From NCBI RefSeq assembly GCF_001458315.1, contig NZ_CYRX01000010.1:124001-188000 (forward strand): DNA of 64,000 nt, given 5' to 3'. Position 1 is the first letter of the stretch; each line of letters begins with the position of its first letter. The notes beneath the pieces are model-generated. The model was not told the origin of the DNA. It did no database searches and saw only the letters and a program-made list of their open reading frames with translations. A program made the position numbers and the translations under genes. Below, in pieces: positions 1-7,937 of this stretch. Source of the stretch: Thalassobacter stenotrophicus (lineage in GTDB: Bacteria > Pseudomonadota > Alphaproteobacteria > Rhodobacterales > Rhodobacteraceae).

Positions 1-280
1 CGATGATCTCAGCCGGGGGTGCGGGTGTTTGCGCCGAATAGGTGCCAAACACCTCAAGCGTTGTGGTGCAGCGCGCCGCAAGGAACCACTTGCCGCAGCC
101 GTAGGCGTGGCGCCACCGCTCAAAATGGACGCCTTTTACGTTGGGACGCGTGAACAAATACGTCTCAAAATCGTCATCGCTGGAACCGGGGCCAAAGCGT
201 TTGAGGTGCGCTTCATAGCCGGGGGACAATTCTGTCTCACAGGCTTGGACGCCGCAGTACGGGCATTTGAGGGTTAGCAT
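1..280 (-). CDS. soxD: sarcosine oxidase delta subunit, partial
   Basis: Delta subunit of heterotetrameric sarcosine oxidase, which demethylates sarcosine in the cytoplasm and passes the methyl group to tetrahydrofolate. The start is the ATG at 280, with an AAGGGATG-like ribosome site just upstream; the gene runs off the left edge. The visible ~93 residues begin MLTLKCPYCGV and carry the early Cys-x-x-Cys pair of the family (a zinc site) and the blocks KRFGPGSSDDDF, GVHFERWRHAYGCGKWF and LEVFGTYSAQT, all typical of SoxD. It follows soxB on the same strand after an 88-bp gap. In the usual soxBDAG order, soxA and soxG would lie beyond the edge. Confidence 0.95.
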   Translation of the reverse strand, partial: MLTLKCPYCGVQACETELSPGYEAHLKRFGPGSSDDDFETYLFTRPNVKGVHFERWRHAYGCGKWFLAARCTTTLEVFGTYSAQTPAPPAEII

Positions 281-368
281 GGGTGCATCCCTTTTTTCAT
301 GATTGGCCTAGAAGCAAAGAAGTTGGACGGGGCCGAGCGGAGTATGTCGGTTTGGGGCGTGGTGATCA

Positions 369-1613
369 TCAATGTGCCACCCCTGCCGCGACGCTTTCGT
401 CGATGAAGCGGCCCTCGCGGAAACGCTCCATCCCGAATTCGGCCGTGAGCGGCGAGTAGCCTTTGGCCATCAACTCCGCGAACCCAAAGCCCGAGCCCGG
501 GATCGCCTTGAACCCGCCGGTGCCCCAGCCGCAGTTGATGTAGCAACCCTCAAGTGGGGTTTTCGACAAGATCGGCGAGCGGTCGCCCGTCACATCCACA
601 ATCCCACCCCACTGGCGCAACATCTTGAGCCGTGAGATCATCGGGAACGTCTCGATCAAGGCGCGTACGGTTTCCTCAATATGGTGGAACGATCCGCGCT
701 GCGTGTAGTTGTTGTACCCATCGGTGCCACCACCGATCACCATCTCACCTTTGTCAGATTGGCTCATGTAGCCGTGGACCGTGTTGGCCATGACCACCAC
801 GTCCATGCAGGGCTTGATTGGTTCCGAAACAAGGGCTTGCAAGGCGACGCTCTCGATTGGGAGGCGGAAGCCTGCCATCTCAGCGACGTGGCTCGAATGG
901 CCCGCGACCACGATCCCGAGCGAATTACACCCGATGTCACCCAGCGACGTCTGCACTCCGGTGACCTTGCCGCCCTCAGACGTCACACCGGTCACTTCGC
1001 ACTGTTGGATGATGTCCATCCCCATGTCCGAACACGCCCGCGCATAGCCCCAAGCCACCGCGTCGTGCCGCGCAGTACCGCCACGGGCCTGCCACAGGCC
1101 ACCCAAGACGGGATAGCGCGGGCCTTCGATATTCATGATCGGACACAGCTGTTTGACGCGCTCAGGTCCGATCCATTCGGTTTTCACCCCTTGCAGCGCG
1201 TTGGCGTGCGCCGTGCGTTGATAGCCACGCACCTCATGATGGGTCTGCGCCAACATGATCACGCCGCGCGGGCTGAACATTACGTTGTAGTTCAGGTCCT
1301 GCGACAGCGTTTCATACAGTGACCGCGCCTTTTCATAGATCGCCGCCGAAGGGTCCTGCAAATAGTTGGACCGGATGATCGTGGTGTTACGGCCCGTGTT
1401 GCCGCCCCCCAACCAGCCTTTTTCCAACACGGCCACATTCGTAATCCCGTGGTTTTTGCCAAGGTAATAAGCGCTGGCCAGCCCGTGGCCACCAGCACCT
1501 ATGATGATGGCATCATAGCGTTTTTTAGGCGCGCGTTTGGCCCACGCGCGTTCCCACCCTTGGTGGTAATTCGCGGCCTCACGGGCGATAGCAAAGGCAG
1601 AATAGCGTTTCAT
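369..1613 (-). CDS. soxB: sarcosine oxidase beta subunit
   Basis: Beta subunit of heterotetrameric sarcosine oxidase, carrying FAD and covalent FMN; it oxidises sarcosine to glycine with release of hydrogen peroxide. About 414 aa, the usual family length. The N-terminal dinucleotide-binding fold is visible at residues 34-46 (DAIIIGAGGHG), followed by the conserved GNTGRNTTIIRSNYL block. The C-terminal part has GGIVDVTGDRSPI and the glycine-rich NCGWGTGGFKAIPGSG flavin segment. I chose the MKRYSAF start at 1613 because homologues begin there; an in-frame ATG two codons upstream (1619) is possible. First visible gene of a sox operon running toward the left edge. Confidence 0.95.
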   Translation of the reverse strand: MKRYSAFAIAREAANYHQGWERAWAKRAPKKRYDAIIIGAGGHGLASAYYLGKNHGITNVAVLEKGWLGGGNTGRNTTIIRSNYLQDPSAAIYEKARSLYETLSQDLNYNVMFSPRGVIMLAQTHHEVRGYQRTAHANALQGVKTEWIGPERVKQLCPIMNIEGPRYPVLGGLWQARGGTARHDAVAWGYARACSDMGMDIIQQCEVTGVTSEGGKVTGVQTSLGDIGCNSLGIVVAGHSSHVAEMAGFRLPIESVALQALVSEPIKPCMDVVVMANTVHGYMSQSDKGEMVIGGGTDGYNNYTQRGSFHHIEETVRALIETFPMISRLKMLRQWGGIVDVTGDRSPILSKTPLEGCYINCGWGTGGFKAIPGSGFGFAELMAKGYSPLTAEFGMERFREGRFIDESVAAGVAH

Positions 1614-1803
1614 GCGCACAGGGCTCCCGGGTCAGTCTTGGATGAGGGTATCTCTCGCAAAACGATCTTCAAGCCGCGCGCAGGCGTCTCTTAAATCGTC
1701 AATTGCGACATTGCCGAAAAACACATCCGTTTTGCCGCAACTTTGGGGGTTTTGCCCAAGCCTCGGGCATACTAAATCTATCAAAACCGACGGGAGTGTA
1801 GGA

Positions 1804-3054
1804 ATGATATTTTGGCTGGTTGCCGGGGCGACCCTGCTTGTGGTTGTGGGGCTTTTGGCGCGGACGGTCTTTGGCGCCGACGCGGAGCAAAGCGGCGCGG
1901 CCCAAGACGTGGATGTGTACCGCGATCAGCTGCGTGAGGTCGAAAAAGACGTGGCGCGCGGCGTGCTTACGCCAGACGCCGCAGAACGCACCCGGCTTGA
2001 GATCTCTCGTCGCTTGCTAGAGGCGGACCGCAACACCGGGATCGGCCACGGCGTAGGCCCCCGCAGCCTCGCCATCACTTTGGCGGCTGTGATTGTGGTT
2101 GGCATTACAATTGTTACCTATCTACAGATCGGCGCGCCAGGTTATCCTGATCTGCCACTCAAGACGCGCATCGCACAGCTTGAGGACGCGCGCGCCAGCC
2201 GCCCCAGCCAAGCGGTAGCCGAAGAACAAGTGACCTCACGCCCTGCCCCGCAAATCGATGCCGAAGACGTCAGCGAGTTGATGACCCAGCTGCGCGCAAT
2301 TTTGCAACAACGCCCCGATGATCTGCGCGGCCACCGGCTGTTAGTGCGCAATGAGGCAGGCCTTGGAAATATGGTCGCCGCCTACACCGCGCAGCAACGT
2401 GTGATCGAGATCCTTGGGGTGAACGACGCCCCCGCCAGCGAGGTCGCGACATTGGCCGAACTGATGATCCTTGCAGCTGGTGGCTACGTCTCGCCCGAGG
2501 CGGAGGCGGTGTTGCAAAATGCGCTGGGTCGCGACCCACGCAACGGAACCGCGCGCTATTACACCGGCCTGATGTATGTGCAGGCTGGCCGCTACGATTT
2601 GGCTTGGCCCACATGGCGCCGCCTGCTGGCCGACAGCACGGCAGACGCCCCATGGCTTGAACCTATTTTGCTTCAGATCGAAGATGTCTCCGCGCTTGCG
2701 GGCGATGCGACACCCCTTGATCAACTCCCGATCCCGCGCGCCGATGAACCCGTGACCGGAACCGGCGGCCTCCGCGGTCCTAGCTCTGATGACATCGAAG
2801 CGGCGGGCGAAATGTCGATGCAGGACCGTATCCAGATGATCCAAGGCATGGTCCAAGGGCTGGCTGAACGTCTTGGCTCCGAAGGGGGTCCACCCGAAGA
2901 ATGGGCGCGCCTGATCACATCGCTGGGTGTGCTGGGCAATACGGATGCTGCCTTTGGCGTCTATTCCGAGGCAATTTTGGTGTTTGAGGGCGATCAAGGC
3001 GCGCTTGATATCCTGAACCACGCCGCAGATCAGGCCGGGGTGAACCCCGGATGA
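1804..3054 (+). CDS. ccmI: cytochrome c maturation protein CcmI
   Basis: CcmI (CycH) is the apocytochrome c chaperone of the System I cytochrome c maturation machinery in the inner membrane. 416 aa from the ATG at 1804, preceded by GGGAG. Residues 1-20 form the first membrane segment (MIFWLVAGATLLVVVGLL) and about 88-107 the second, with a short coiled cytoplasmic loop between (YRDQLREVEKDVARGVLTPDAA, typical of CcmI). The periplasmic C-terminal part contains TPR-like helices at about 190-310. An in-frame extension to 1612 lacks a signal and was not used. It is far from ccmH, ccmF and ccmE at 41.7-46.0 kb, so the maturation genes are split. It overlaps ruvX by 4 bp. Confidence 0.9.
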   Translation: MIFWLVAGATLLVVVGLLARTVFGADAEQSGAAQDVDVYRDQLREVEKDVARGVLTPDAAERTRLEISRRLLEADRNTGIGHGVGPRSLAITLAAVIVVGITIVTYLQIGAPGYPDLPLKTRIAQLEDARASRPSQAVAEEQVTSRPAPQIDAEDVSELMTQLRAILQQRPDDLRGHRLLVRNEAGLGNMVAAYTAQQRVIEILGVNDAPASEVATLAELMILAAGGYVSPEAEAVLQNALGRDPRNGTARYYTGLMYVQAGRYDLAWPTWRRLLADSTADAPWLEPILLQIEDVSALAGDATPLDQLPIPRADEPVTGTGGLRGPSSDDIEAAGEMSMQDRIQMIQGMVQGLAERLGSEGGPPEEWARLITSLGVLGNTDAAFGVYSEAILVFEGDQGALDILNHAADQAGVNPG

Positions 3055-3527
3055 GCGTCTTTGAAACGCTAGAAGACTTTGCCGCCGTTTTGCCCCCATT
3101 CACCGCAATTGCGGGTCTGGATTTGGGCACCGTGACCATCGGTGTGGCCGTGTCAGATAGCCTCTTGTCCATCGCCACGCCGTTGGAAACGATCAAACGC
3201 AAAAAGTTCGGCCTAGACGTGGACAAGCTGGACGCGATCATTGCCAAACGCGCGTTGGGCGGGATCGTGCTGGGCCTGCCCCGCAATATGGACGGCTCTG
3301 AAGGGCCCCGGGCGCAGTCCACGCGCGCCTTTGCCCGCAACCTGTCCGCCAGATGCCCCCTTCCGATCACCTTTTGGGACGAACGGCTTAGCACCGTGGC
3401 CGCCGAACGCGCCCTGCTAGAGGCGGATACGTCGCGGAAACGTCGCGCAGAGGTTATTGATCACGTTGCGGCTGGGTTTATCTTGCAAGGGGCGTTGGAT
3501 CGTCTGCGCAACCTAAGGAACACCTGA
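3051..3527 (+). CDS. ruvX: putative pre-16S rRNA nuclease YqgF/RuvX
   Basis: YqgF/RuvX-family RNase H-fold nuclease, involved in 5' maturation of 16S rRNA and described as a Holliday junction resolvase homologue. 158 aa, normal for the family. Residues 22-36 give the first catalytic strand (AGLDLGTVTIGVAVSD, with the key Asp). The loop GLPRNMDGSEGPRAQ and the WDERLST block with the second acidic site follow. The ATG lies inside the ccmI stop (ATGA), so the two are translationally coupled; DUF1289 follows after 3 bp. Confidence 0.93.
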   Translation: MSVFETLEDFAAVLPPFTAIAGLDLGTVTIGVAVSDSLLSIATPLETIKRKKFGLDVDKLDAIIAKRALGGIVLGLPRNMDGSEGPRAQSTRAFARNLSARCPLPITFWDERLSTVAAERALLEADTSRKRRAEVIDHVAAGFILQGALDRLRNLRNT

Positions 3528-3530
3528 ACC

Positions 3531-3773
3531 ATGACCGACACCCCGCCCGTCTGGCGTCGCGCCGAGATCGAAAGCCCCTGTGTGCAGGTCTGCGTTGTCC
3601 ATCCAGAGACACGTCTTTGCATCGGCTGCTCGCGGTCCATTGATGAGATCGGGGCGTGGTCCAGCATGGCCCCCGAGGTGCGCCAAGCCATCATGGCCGA
3701 GTTACCAACCCGTGAGCCGCAGCCCAAAGGGCGACGCGGTGGGCGCACCGGACGGCAGGCGCCTCAGCTTTAG
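3531..3773 (+). CDS. DUF1289 domain small protein
   Basis: 80-aa protein of the DUF1289 family, function unknown. The family signature is visible: ESPCVQVC near residues 15-22 and LCIGCSRSIDEIGAWSSM at about 31-48, giving a paired-Cys arrangement that could bind a metal ion. A basic C-terminal tail (KGRRGGRTGR) follows. It lies 3 bp after ruvX in the same operon, and its stop overlaps by 4 bp the stop of the convergent oxygenase-like gene. The family name is secure; no biochemical role can be given. Confidence 0.88.
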   Translation: MTDTPPVWRRAEIESPCVQVCVVHPETRLCIGCSRSIDEIGAWSSMAPEVRQAIMAELPTREPQPKGRRGGRTGRQAPQL

Positions 3774-4552
3774 GCCAGCCAGTCGGTAAGTGTCGGCAGC
3801 TCTGGGCGGAAATAGACCGCACGGCGTGGGCGCGGAGTGGGGCTATGCCACGGCGCAATCCCGTGCAAAAGCGCGCGGTGAAGAACGATCACTTGCCCCG
3901 GCTCGACGCCCAACTCAACGCGTGGACACTCCGCAAAACATGCCTTGCGGGTGGCCGCATAAACCTCCGTCAGATCAATGTCAGACATTTGGGGTTCGGG
4001 GACATCGCCTAAGGCTGCCCGCATCATTGCACGCAGGCGAAGGTGGCTGTCTTCCCACACCACGAGGGGGCTGCGCCCTGCGCGGCTGTCATCAAGGGCG
4101 ATCCCGACGATAACGCCATGAGGTTCCACAAACTTTCGCCGCCGCGCGGGACCAATTGGCAGCAGACCATCCAGATGCGCCCCATCGCGCAACGCCCTAA
4201 ACCGGTGGTTGGCCACACTTTCCTGAGGGTCCCGGCGCGGATAGCCGGGATAGGCCACTGACAACTGTCCGCGCCCCCAATCCCCGCTCCAATTGTCAGA
4301 CATTTGGGCAGCTGCGAAATCAACGCCCGCACCGCCCAACTTGGGTCCGCCAGGTACCGTGCCGAACGGGTCGCAGCCCATCACATCTACGCCCACAAAC
4401 CACGTCCGCCCATGACGTAGGTTTTCGCGCGCACGGCGCGGGTCGCGCATTACGGCATCGGCACGCATGCGCGCCGCCGCGCACCATGCGTCAACCGCTG
4501 GCTCTGGATCAAAAACCGCCCAGCCCCGGTTTTCGAACGCGGCCGTACTCAT
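3770..4552 (-). CDS. putative Fe(II)/2-oxoglutarate oxygenase (phytanoyl-CoA dioxygenase-like)
   Basis: 260-aa soluble protein. A His-x-Asp pair (H127-L-D129, in GAHLDG) followed by a distal histidine (H230, in LHRALLHG) and an arginine about 13 residues later (R243/R244) match the facial triad and 2-oxoglutarate-binding arginine of non-haem iron oxygenases of the phytanoyl-CoA dioxygenase type. The substrate is unknown. The start at 4552 overlaps the stop of the TauE/SafE gene by 4 bp, so they form one operon. The assignment rests on spacing of metal ligands rather than a diagnostic family motif; it may equally be described as a conserved hypothetical. Confidence 0.6.
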   Translation of the reverse strand: MSTAAFENRGWAVFDPEPAVDAWCAAARMRADAVMRDPRRARENLRHGRTWFVGVDVMGCDPFGTVPGGPKLGGAGVDFAAAQMSDNWSGDWGRGQLSVAYPGYPRRDPQESVANHRFRALRDGAHLDGLLPIGPARRRKFVEPHGVIVGIALDDSRAGRSPLVVWEDSHLRLRAMMRAALGDVPEPQMSDIDLTEVYAATRKACFAECPRVELGVEPGQVIVLHRALLHGIAPWHSPTPRPRRAVYFRPELPTLTDWLA

Positions 4553-5370
4553 CCCATGATCGCCCGACGGATCATGTTCAGCGCCACAAGGAACAAGAAC
4601 GCCGCGAACACGCGTTTCAGCACACTTGGATTCAACTTATGCGCAAGGTTCACCCCAATTGGCGTGGTGATCGTGGTCATGGCGACGATGATGGCAAAAG
4701 CCGGAAGGTTCACCAACCCTGCGGTTCCGGGGGGCGCTCCGGCCCCTGCCGGGCTGAGCAGAAAACCAATCGCGCCGGGCACCGCGATCAACAGACCAAA
4801 GCCCGCCGCAGTGCCAACAGCGCTGTGCATGGGCCGCCCATGCAGCTTCATCAACGGCACCGCGATGCCGCCACCACCGATCCCCATCAGAACGCTCAGA
4901 AAACCAACGCCAATAGACATCACCACACGGCGCGCGCCCTGCGGCATCGCATCCGCCAGACGCCAGTGGTCCTTGGACAGGCCCATGTAGGTGGCGACGC
5001 TCAGCGCGAGGCAGGCAAAGATAATTACCATCGTGTCCGATCGAAGCTGATTGGCCACCAAGACGCTTGTCGCGGCACCCAAAACGATCCCCGGGGCCCA
5101 TGTGCGCAATGTCTGCCACGAAACCGCACCCTTGCCGTGGTGCGCCCGCACGGACCGCAACGATGTCACGATAATCGTCGCGAGCGACGTGGCCACGCAC
5201 ACCTGCATCAGCTGCGGCCCGGTGTATCCAAGCTGTTGGAACACAAAGTAAAACGCAGGCACCAAAACGATGCCACCGCCCACGCCCAACAATCCGGCCA
5301 AGACACCCGCAAAGCCGCCAACAACCAAGAGAAACCCCACGAAGGGGAGCAGAATTGAAATGTCTGGCAC
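4549..5370 (-). CDS. TauE/SafE family anion exporter
   Basis: 273-aa integral membrane protein of the TauE/SafE (DUF81) family, whose members export sulfite, sulfoacetate and related organic anions. It shows the family's internal duplication: an N-terminal glycine motif GLLGVGGGIVLVPAF around residues 26-40 and its counterpart GIGGGGIAVPLM around 163-175, with about eight hydrophobic segments. Translationally coupled with the downstream oxygenase-like gene (4-bp overlap). If the pair acts together, the oxygenase may release an anion that this protein exports; that is inference. The transported anion cannot be read from sequence. Confidence 0.9.
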   Translation of the reverse strand: MPDISILLPFVGFLLVVGGFAGVLAGLLGVGGGIVLVPAFYFVFQQLGYTGPQLMQVCVATSLATIIVTSLRSVRAHHGKGAVSWQTLRTWAPGIVLGAATSVLVANQLRSDTMVIIFACLALSVATYMGLSKDHWRLADAMPQGARRVVMSIGVGFLSVLMGIGGGGIAVPLMKLHGRPMHSAVGTAAGFGLLIAVPGAIGFLLSPAGAGAPPGTAGLVNLPAFAIIVAMTTITTPIGVNLAHKLNPSVLKRVFAAFLFLVALNMIRRAIMG

Positions 5371-5385
5371 TGTGTTTTCCGATAC

Positions 5386-6399
5386 TTAGGAGGTTGTCTG
5401 CGGCATGACATGGGCCAGTGCTGCGTGCAACACCTCGACCCCGGCGCCGGGCTGAGCGGCCCCCTCGGACAGCGTCCGTCGCCACGTGCGCGCGCCCGGC
5501 TGCCCCGTAAACAGGCCCAGCATATGGCGCGTGACTTGGCCCAACTTACCGCCCTCGGCCAGATGCGCCTCAATATGGGGGACCATTGCGAGTGCCGCGT
5601 CATGGCGCGAAATCACGGGGCGGTCTTTGCCAAATACGCGCTGATCCACCTCGGCCAGAATGGTGTAGGGTTCGTGGTAGGCCGCGCGCCCAATCATCGT
5701 CCCGTCAAGCCCGCCGTTGATGAACCCCAATGCCTCATCCAACGAGCCGATCCCCCCATTTACCGAAATATCGAGGTGTGAAAACAGCATCTTCATCTCA
5801 CGCACGAGGTCGTAGTTGAGCGGCGGAATATCGCGATTTTCCTTGGGCGACAGGCCCTGAAGCCATGCTTTGCGGGCATGGATCGTGACCCGTTCGCACC
5901 CAGCTGCCACGATGCGCGACAGGAATTCCGGCAGGGTGTTTTCAACATCTTGGTCATCCACACCGATCCGGCATTTGACCGTAACTGGCACATCGCCCGC
6001 CGCAGCCCGCATCGCCAAAACACACTCAGCTACAAGACCGGGGTTTTCCATCAGGATCGCCCCGAAACTGCCCGATTGCACCCGGTCAGAGGGGCAACCA
6101 ACGTTCAGGTTAACTTCTGCATAGCCAGCCTCAACACACAGGCGCGTGGCGGCGGCCAGTTCCACTGGGTCTGAGCCGCCAAGCTGCACCGCCACAGGAT
6201 GCTCTGAGAGATCAAACCGCAGCAGATGCAGCGCCCCACCGCGCACCAACGCGGGTGCGGTGACCATCTCGGTGTATAGCAGCGCCTCTTGCGACAAAAC
6301 GCGGTGGAACGCCCGGCAATGACGGTCAGTCCAATCCATCATCGGGGCCACGGACAATCTGCTGCTTTGGCCGATCTGGGGTGTTGGGGGTGTGGGCAC
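5386..6399 (-). CDS. dusA: tRNA-dihydrouridine synthase A
   Basis: FMN-dependent enzyme reducing uridines in the tRNA D-loop (U20/U20a in characterised DusA). 337 aa, typical. Features: N-terminal SVAPMMDWTDRHCR (residues 16-29), catalytic cysteine C102 in NLNVGCPSDRV, the HARKAWLQGLSPKENR segment characteristic of the A subfamily, and the phosphate-binding ISVNGGIGSLDEA. The longest frame begins with a GTG at 6399 without an obvious ribosome site, so the exact start is uncertain. It follows no gene closely upstream; the tauE start lies 15 bp downstream. Confidence 0.93.
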   Translation of the reverse strand: MPTPPTPQIGQSSRLSVAPMMDWTDRHCRAFHRVLSQEALLYTEMVTAPALVRGGALHLLRFDLSEHPVAVQLGGSDPVELAAATRLCVEAGYAEVNLNVGCPSDRVQSGSFGAILMENPGLVAECVLAMRAAAGDVPVTVKCRIGVDDQDVENTLPEFLSRIVAAGCERVTIHARKAWLQGLSPKENRDIPPLNYDLVREMKMLFSHLDISVNGGIGSLDEALGFINGGLDGTMIGRAAYHEPYTILAEVDQRVFGKDRPVISRHDAALAMVPHIEAHLAEGGKLGQVTRHMLGLFTGQPGARTWRRTLSEGAAQPGAGVEVLHAALAHVMPQTTS

Positions 6400-6601
6400 T
6401 GGTGCGCTCCGCGTTATCGAGGGGGCCTGCGTCGGCGTTGGGATGCTTTAAGCCCAATTTGGGGTGCGGGTTCAACGGTGTTGTCACGCGAATGAGCGAG
6501 AGCGATGTTCAAGTTTCTAAGCGCAAATCCCGACAAACATGCTCGGCCCCCCAATGACGACCCAGCGCGGAGTAAAAACCGCGCCGCATCCAATGAAGGA
6601 A

Positions 6602-6615
6602 TTGACGAAGATCAA
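6602..6615 (+). promoter_or_regulatory. FNR/FnrL-type box upstream of hsp20
   Basis: TTGACGAAGATCAA is an exact TTGA-N6-TCAA palindrome. Its centre (6608.5) lies about 29 bp before a -10-like GATACT at 6635-6640, the spacing expected of a class II (about -41.5) FNR-activated promoter, and 61 bp before the hsp20 ATG. One of four such sites in this island. Confidence 0.75.
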
Positions 6616-6676
6616 ACCCTGCCACCGACCGAATGATACTGTTCCAAAGGACCTCAAAATCCATCAGGAGCACACA

Positions 6677-7162
6677 ATGTCTTATCAAGATTACTTACCC
6701 ACCAATTGGATCCGGCACCGCAAAGACGACGATCACCCTTTGGTCGCGCTGCGCAAAGAAGTCGACAGTCTGTTTGACGATTTTGGCAATGGCTTTTTCA
6801 GTGGCACGACCGAAATGAACGTGCGGTCAAACGTCAGCGAAACAGAGACCGAATTCTGCGTCACCGCCGAATTGCCCGGCATGACAGAGGCAGACGTCGA
6901 CGTCTCGATCGCCGGGGATCGCATTATTATCAAGGGCGAGAAGAAGTCTGAAAAGGACGAAGAAAGCGACGACAAGGGCCGTCATTTCCATCGGATTGAG
7001 CGGATGTCAGGCGCGTTTCAACGCATGATGACCCTGCCCTTTGTGATCGATGCCGACACCGTTGAGGCTGTGGTCAAAGACGGGGTTTTGACCGTCACGA
7101 TCCCCAAGCCGCCCGAAACTGTAGCAGGCAGTAAAAAGATCAAAGTGGCGCACGGCAAATGA
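6677..7162 (+). CDS. Hsp20 family small heat-shock protein
   Basis: 161-aa small heat-shock chaperone that holds unfolding proteins in a refoldable state. The start is the ATG at 6677, seven bases after an AGGAG ribosome site; the longer upstream frame has no coding character. The alpha-crystallin domain spans about residues 48-155: SETETEFCVTAELPGMTEADVDVS, the RHFHRIERMSGAFQR strand typical of the class, and the C-terminal IPKP I/V-x-I/V-like tail. An FNR-type box lies just upstream, suggesting induction by low oxygen rather than, or in addition to, heat. A usp-derived fragment follows directly in the same frame. Confidence 0.93.
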   Translation: MSYQDYLPTNWIRHRKDDDHPLVALRKEVDSLFDDFGNGFFSGTTEMNVRSNVSETETEFCVTAELPGMTEADVDVSIAGDRIIIKGEKKSEKDEESDDKGRHFHRIERMSGAFQRMMTLPFVIDADTVEAVVKDGVLTVTIPKPPETVAGSKKIKVAHGK

Positions 7163-7327
7163 TCCAACAGCGGCTTTGCCCCAAAGGGCGGGGCCGCAGA
7201 AGACATGTGCGCCGATCTGGTTGTGCTCGGCTCACGCGGGTTGGGCGCGGTTCGGGGGGCTGTTTTGGGCAGCGTGTCGCAAAAAGTGCTCCACTACGCG
7301 GAGCAGATGGTGCTAACCGTGAAGTGA
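7163..7327 (+). pseudogene. C-terminal remnant of a universal stress protein
   Basis: After the hsp20 TGA, the same frame stays open for 54 codons and encodes AEDMCADLVVLGSRGLGA followed by VLGSVSQKVLHYAE and a terminal LTVK. This matches the C-terminal ATP-binding signature of universal stress proteins (G-S/T-R-G-x-G then G-S-V-S). The first ~90 residues of a normal Usp domain are missing and no ribosome site precedes the ATG at 7205. I read it as the leftover of an hsp20-usp operon after a deletion. A short translated peptide from 7205 cannot be excluded. Confidence 0.75.
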
Positions 7328-7334
7328 GCCCTGT

Positions 7335-7583
7335 TTAGCGGAGCTGCCAAATGGCGCGCAGCTTCGCGATCGAGGCGGCCGGGAGGTCAAAATAACGCGC
7401 GATCTCTGCATCAGACAGACCGAGATCAACAAACGCCGTCAGAGTGCGCATTGGCAAAGGCCCAAGAGCTGTCAGATCATTGCGCAGCCGCTCGGGTAGA
7501 TCGTCGATGCTTGCCCGCATTGGTTGGCAAATAGCTTTGGCAGCACCATCGGCATGCCTCACTTGTTCAACCAGATTTTCCAT
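7335..7583 (-). CDS. hypothetical protein, 82 aa
   Basis: Small acidic-to-neutral protein of unknown function, convergent with the usp remnant. It is predicted largely helical; the C-terminal half (GLSDAEIARYFDLPAASIAKLR) resembles a helix-turn-helix segment, so a small DNA-binding role is conceivable. The ATG at 7583 has no strong ribosome site. The composition is close to the genome's coding pattern, which is why I accept it as a gene, but I do not recognise the family. Confidence 0.5.
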   Translation of the reverse strand: MENLVEQVRHADGAAKAICQPMRASIDDLPERLRNDLTALGPLPMRTLTAFVDLGLSDAEIARYFDLPAASIAKLRAIWQLR

Positions 7584-7937
7584 TCATAACACCCTGTGTT
7601 CAAATATATTTTTTTAAAAATTCTCGATGTATCGCCGCAATGCCGTCGAACTTAGTGTCATTCAACGCCCGAATAAGTCCACCATAAATACGGCGAAAAT
7701 CAGCCGATGAGCGGTTGAGTACGAGATCTGGCACAGTGCGCCACCGGAGAGCCACTTGGTTAGAACATTTCATTTTCAAGTCCACGTTGGCCCCATCAAG
7801 GCCGTCGCATAAACGCTCGGCGGCACAGTTTTATGACAAGACGGGCAATGCCACCGTGAATGGCAGAATTCTCGGGGGCAAAATGAGCGCATGATATGAG
7901 GCCAAACAGACCCAAGATGCAGCGCCTTCTTTGCCAC
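7584..7937. other. AT-richer gap with no confident gene
   Basis: This 354-bp stretch is richer in A/T than its neighbours (a run of T/A near 7601-7620). It holds one 61-codon frame on the minus strand (7600-7785, beginning MDLKMKCSNQVALRWR) without ribosome site or recognisable family, and a 3' extension of an out-of-frame reading inside the next gene. It may be decayed coding DNA or a small recent insertion; I see no inverted repeats or transposase motif. Confidence 0.4.

Noticed and set aside
2341-3099. Minus-strand frame of 252 codons opposite ccmI
   Set aside because: No ribosome site, no family, antisense to ccmI, which has membrane segments in the expected places.
4486-5358. Long plus-strand frame (290 codons) across the oxygenase/TauE genes
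   Set aside because: Antisense shadow of two well-supported genes; its translation is His/Gln/Arg-rich without any domain.
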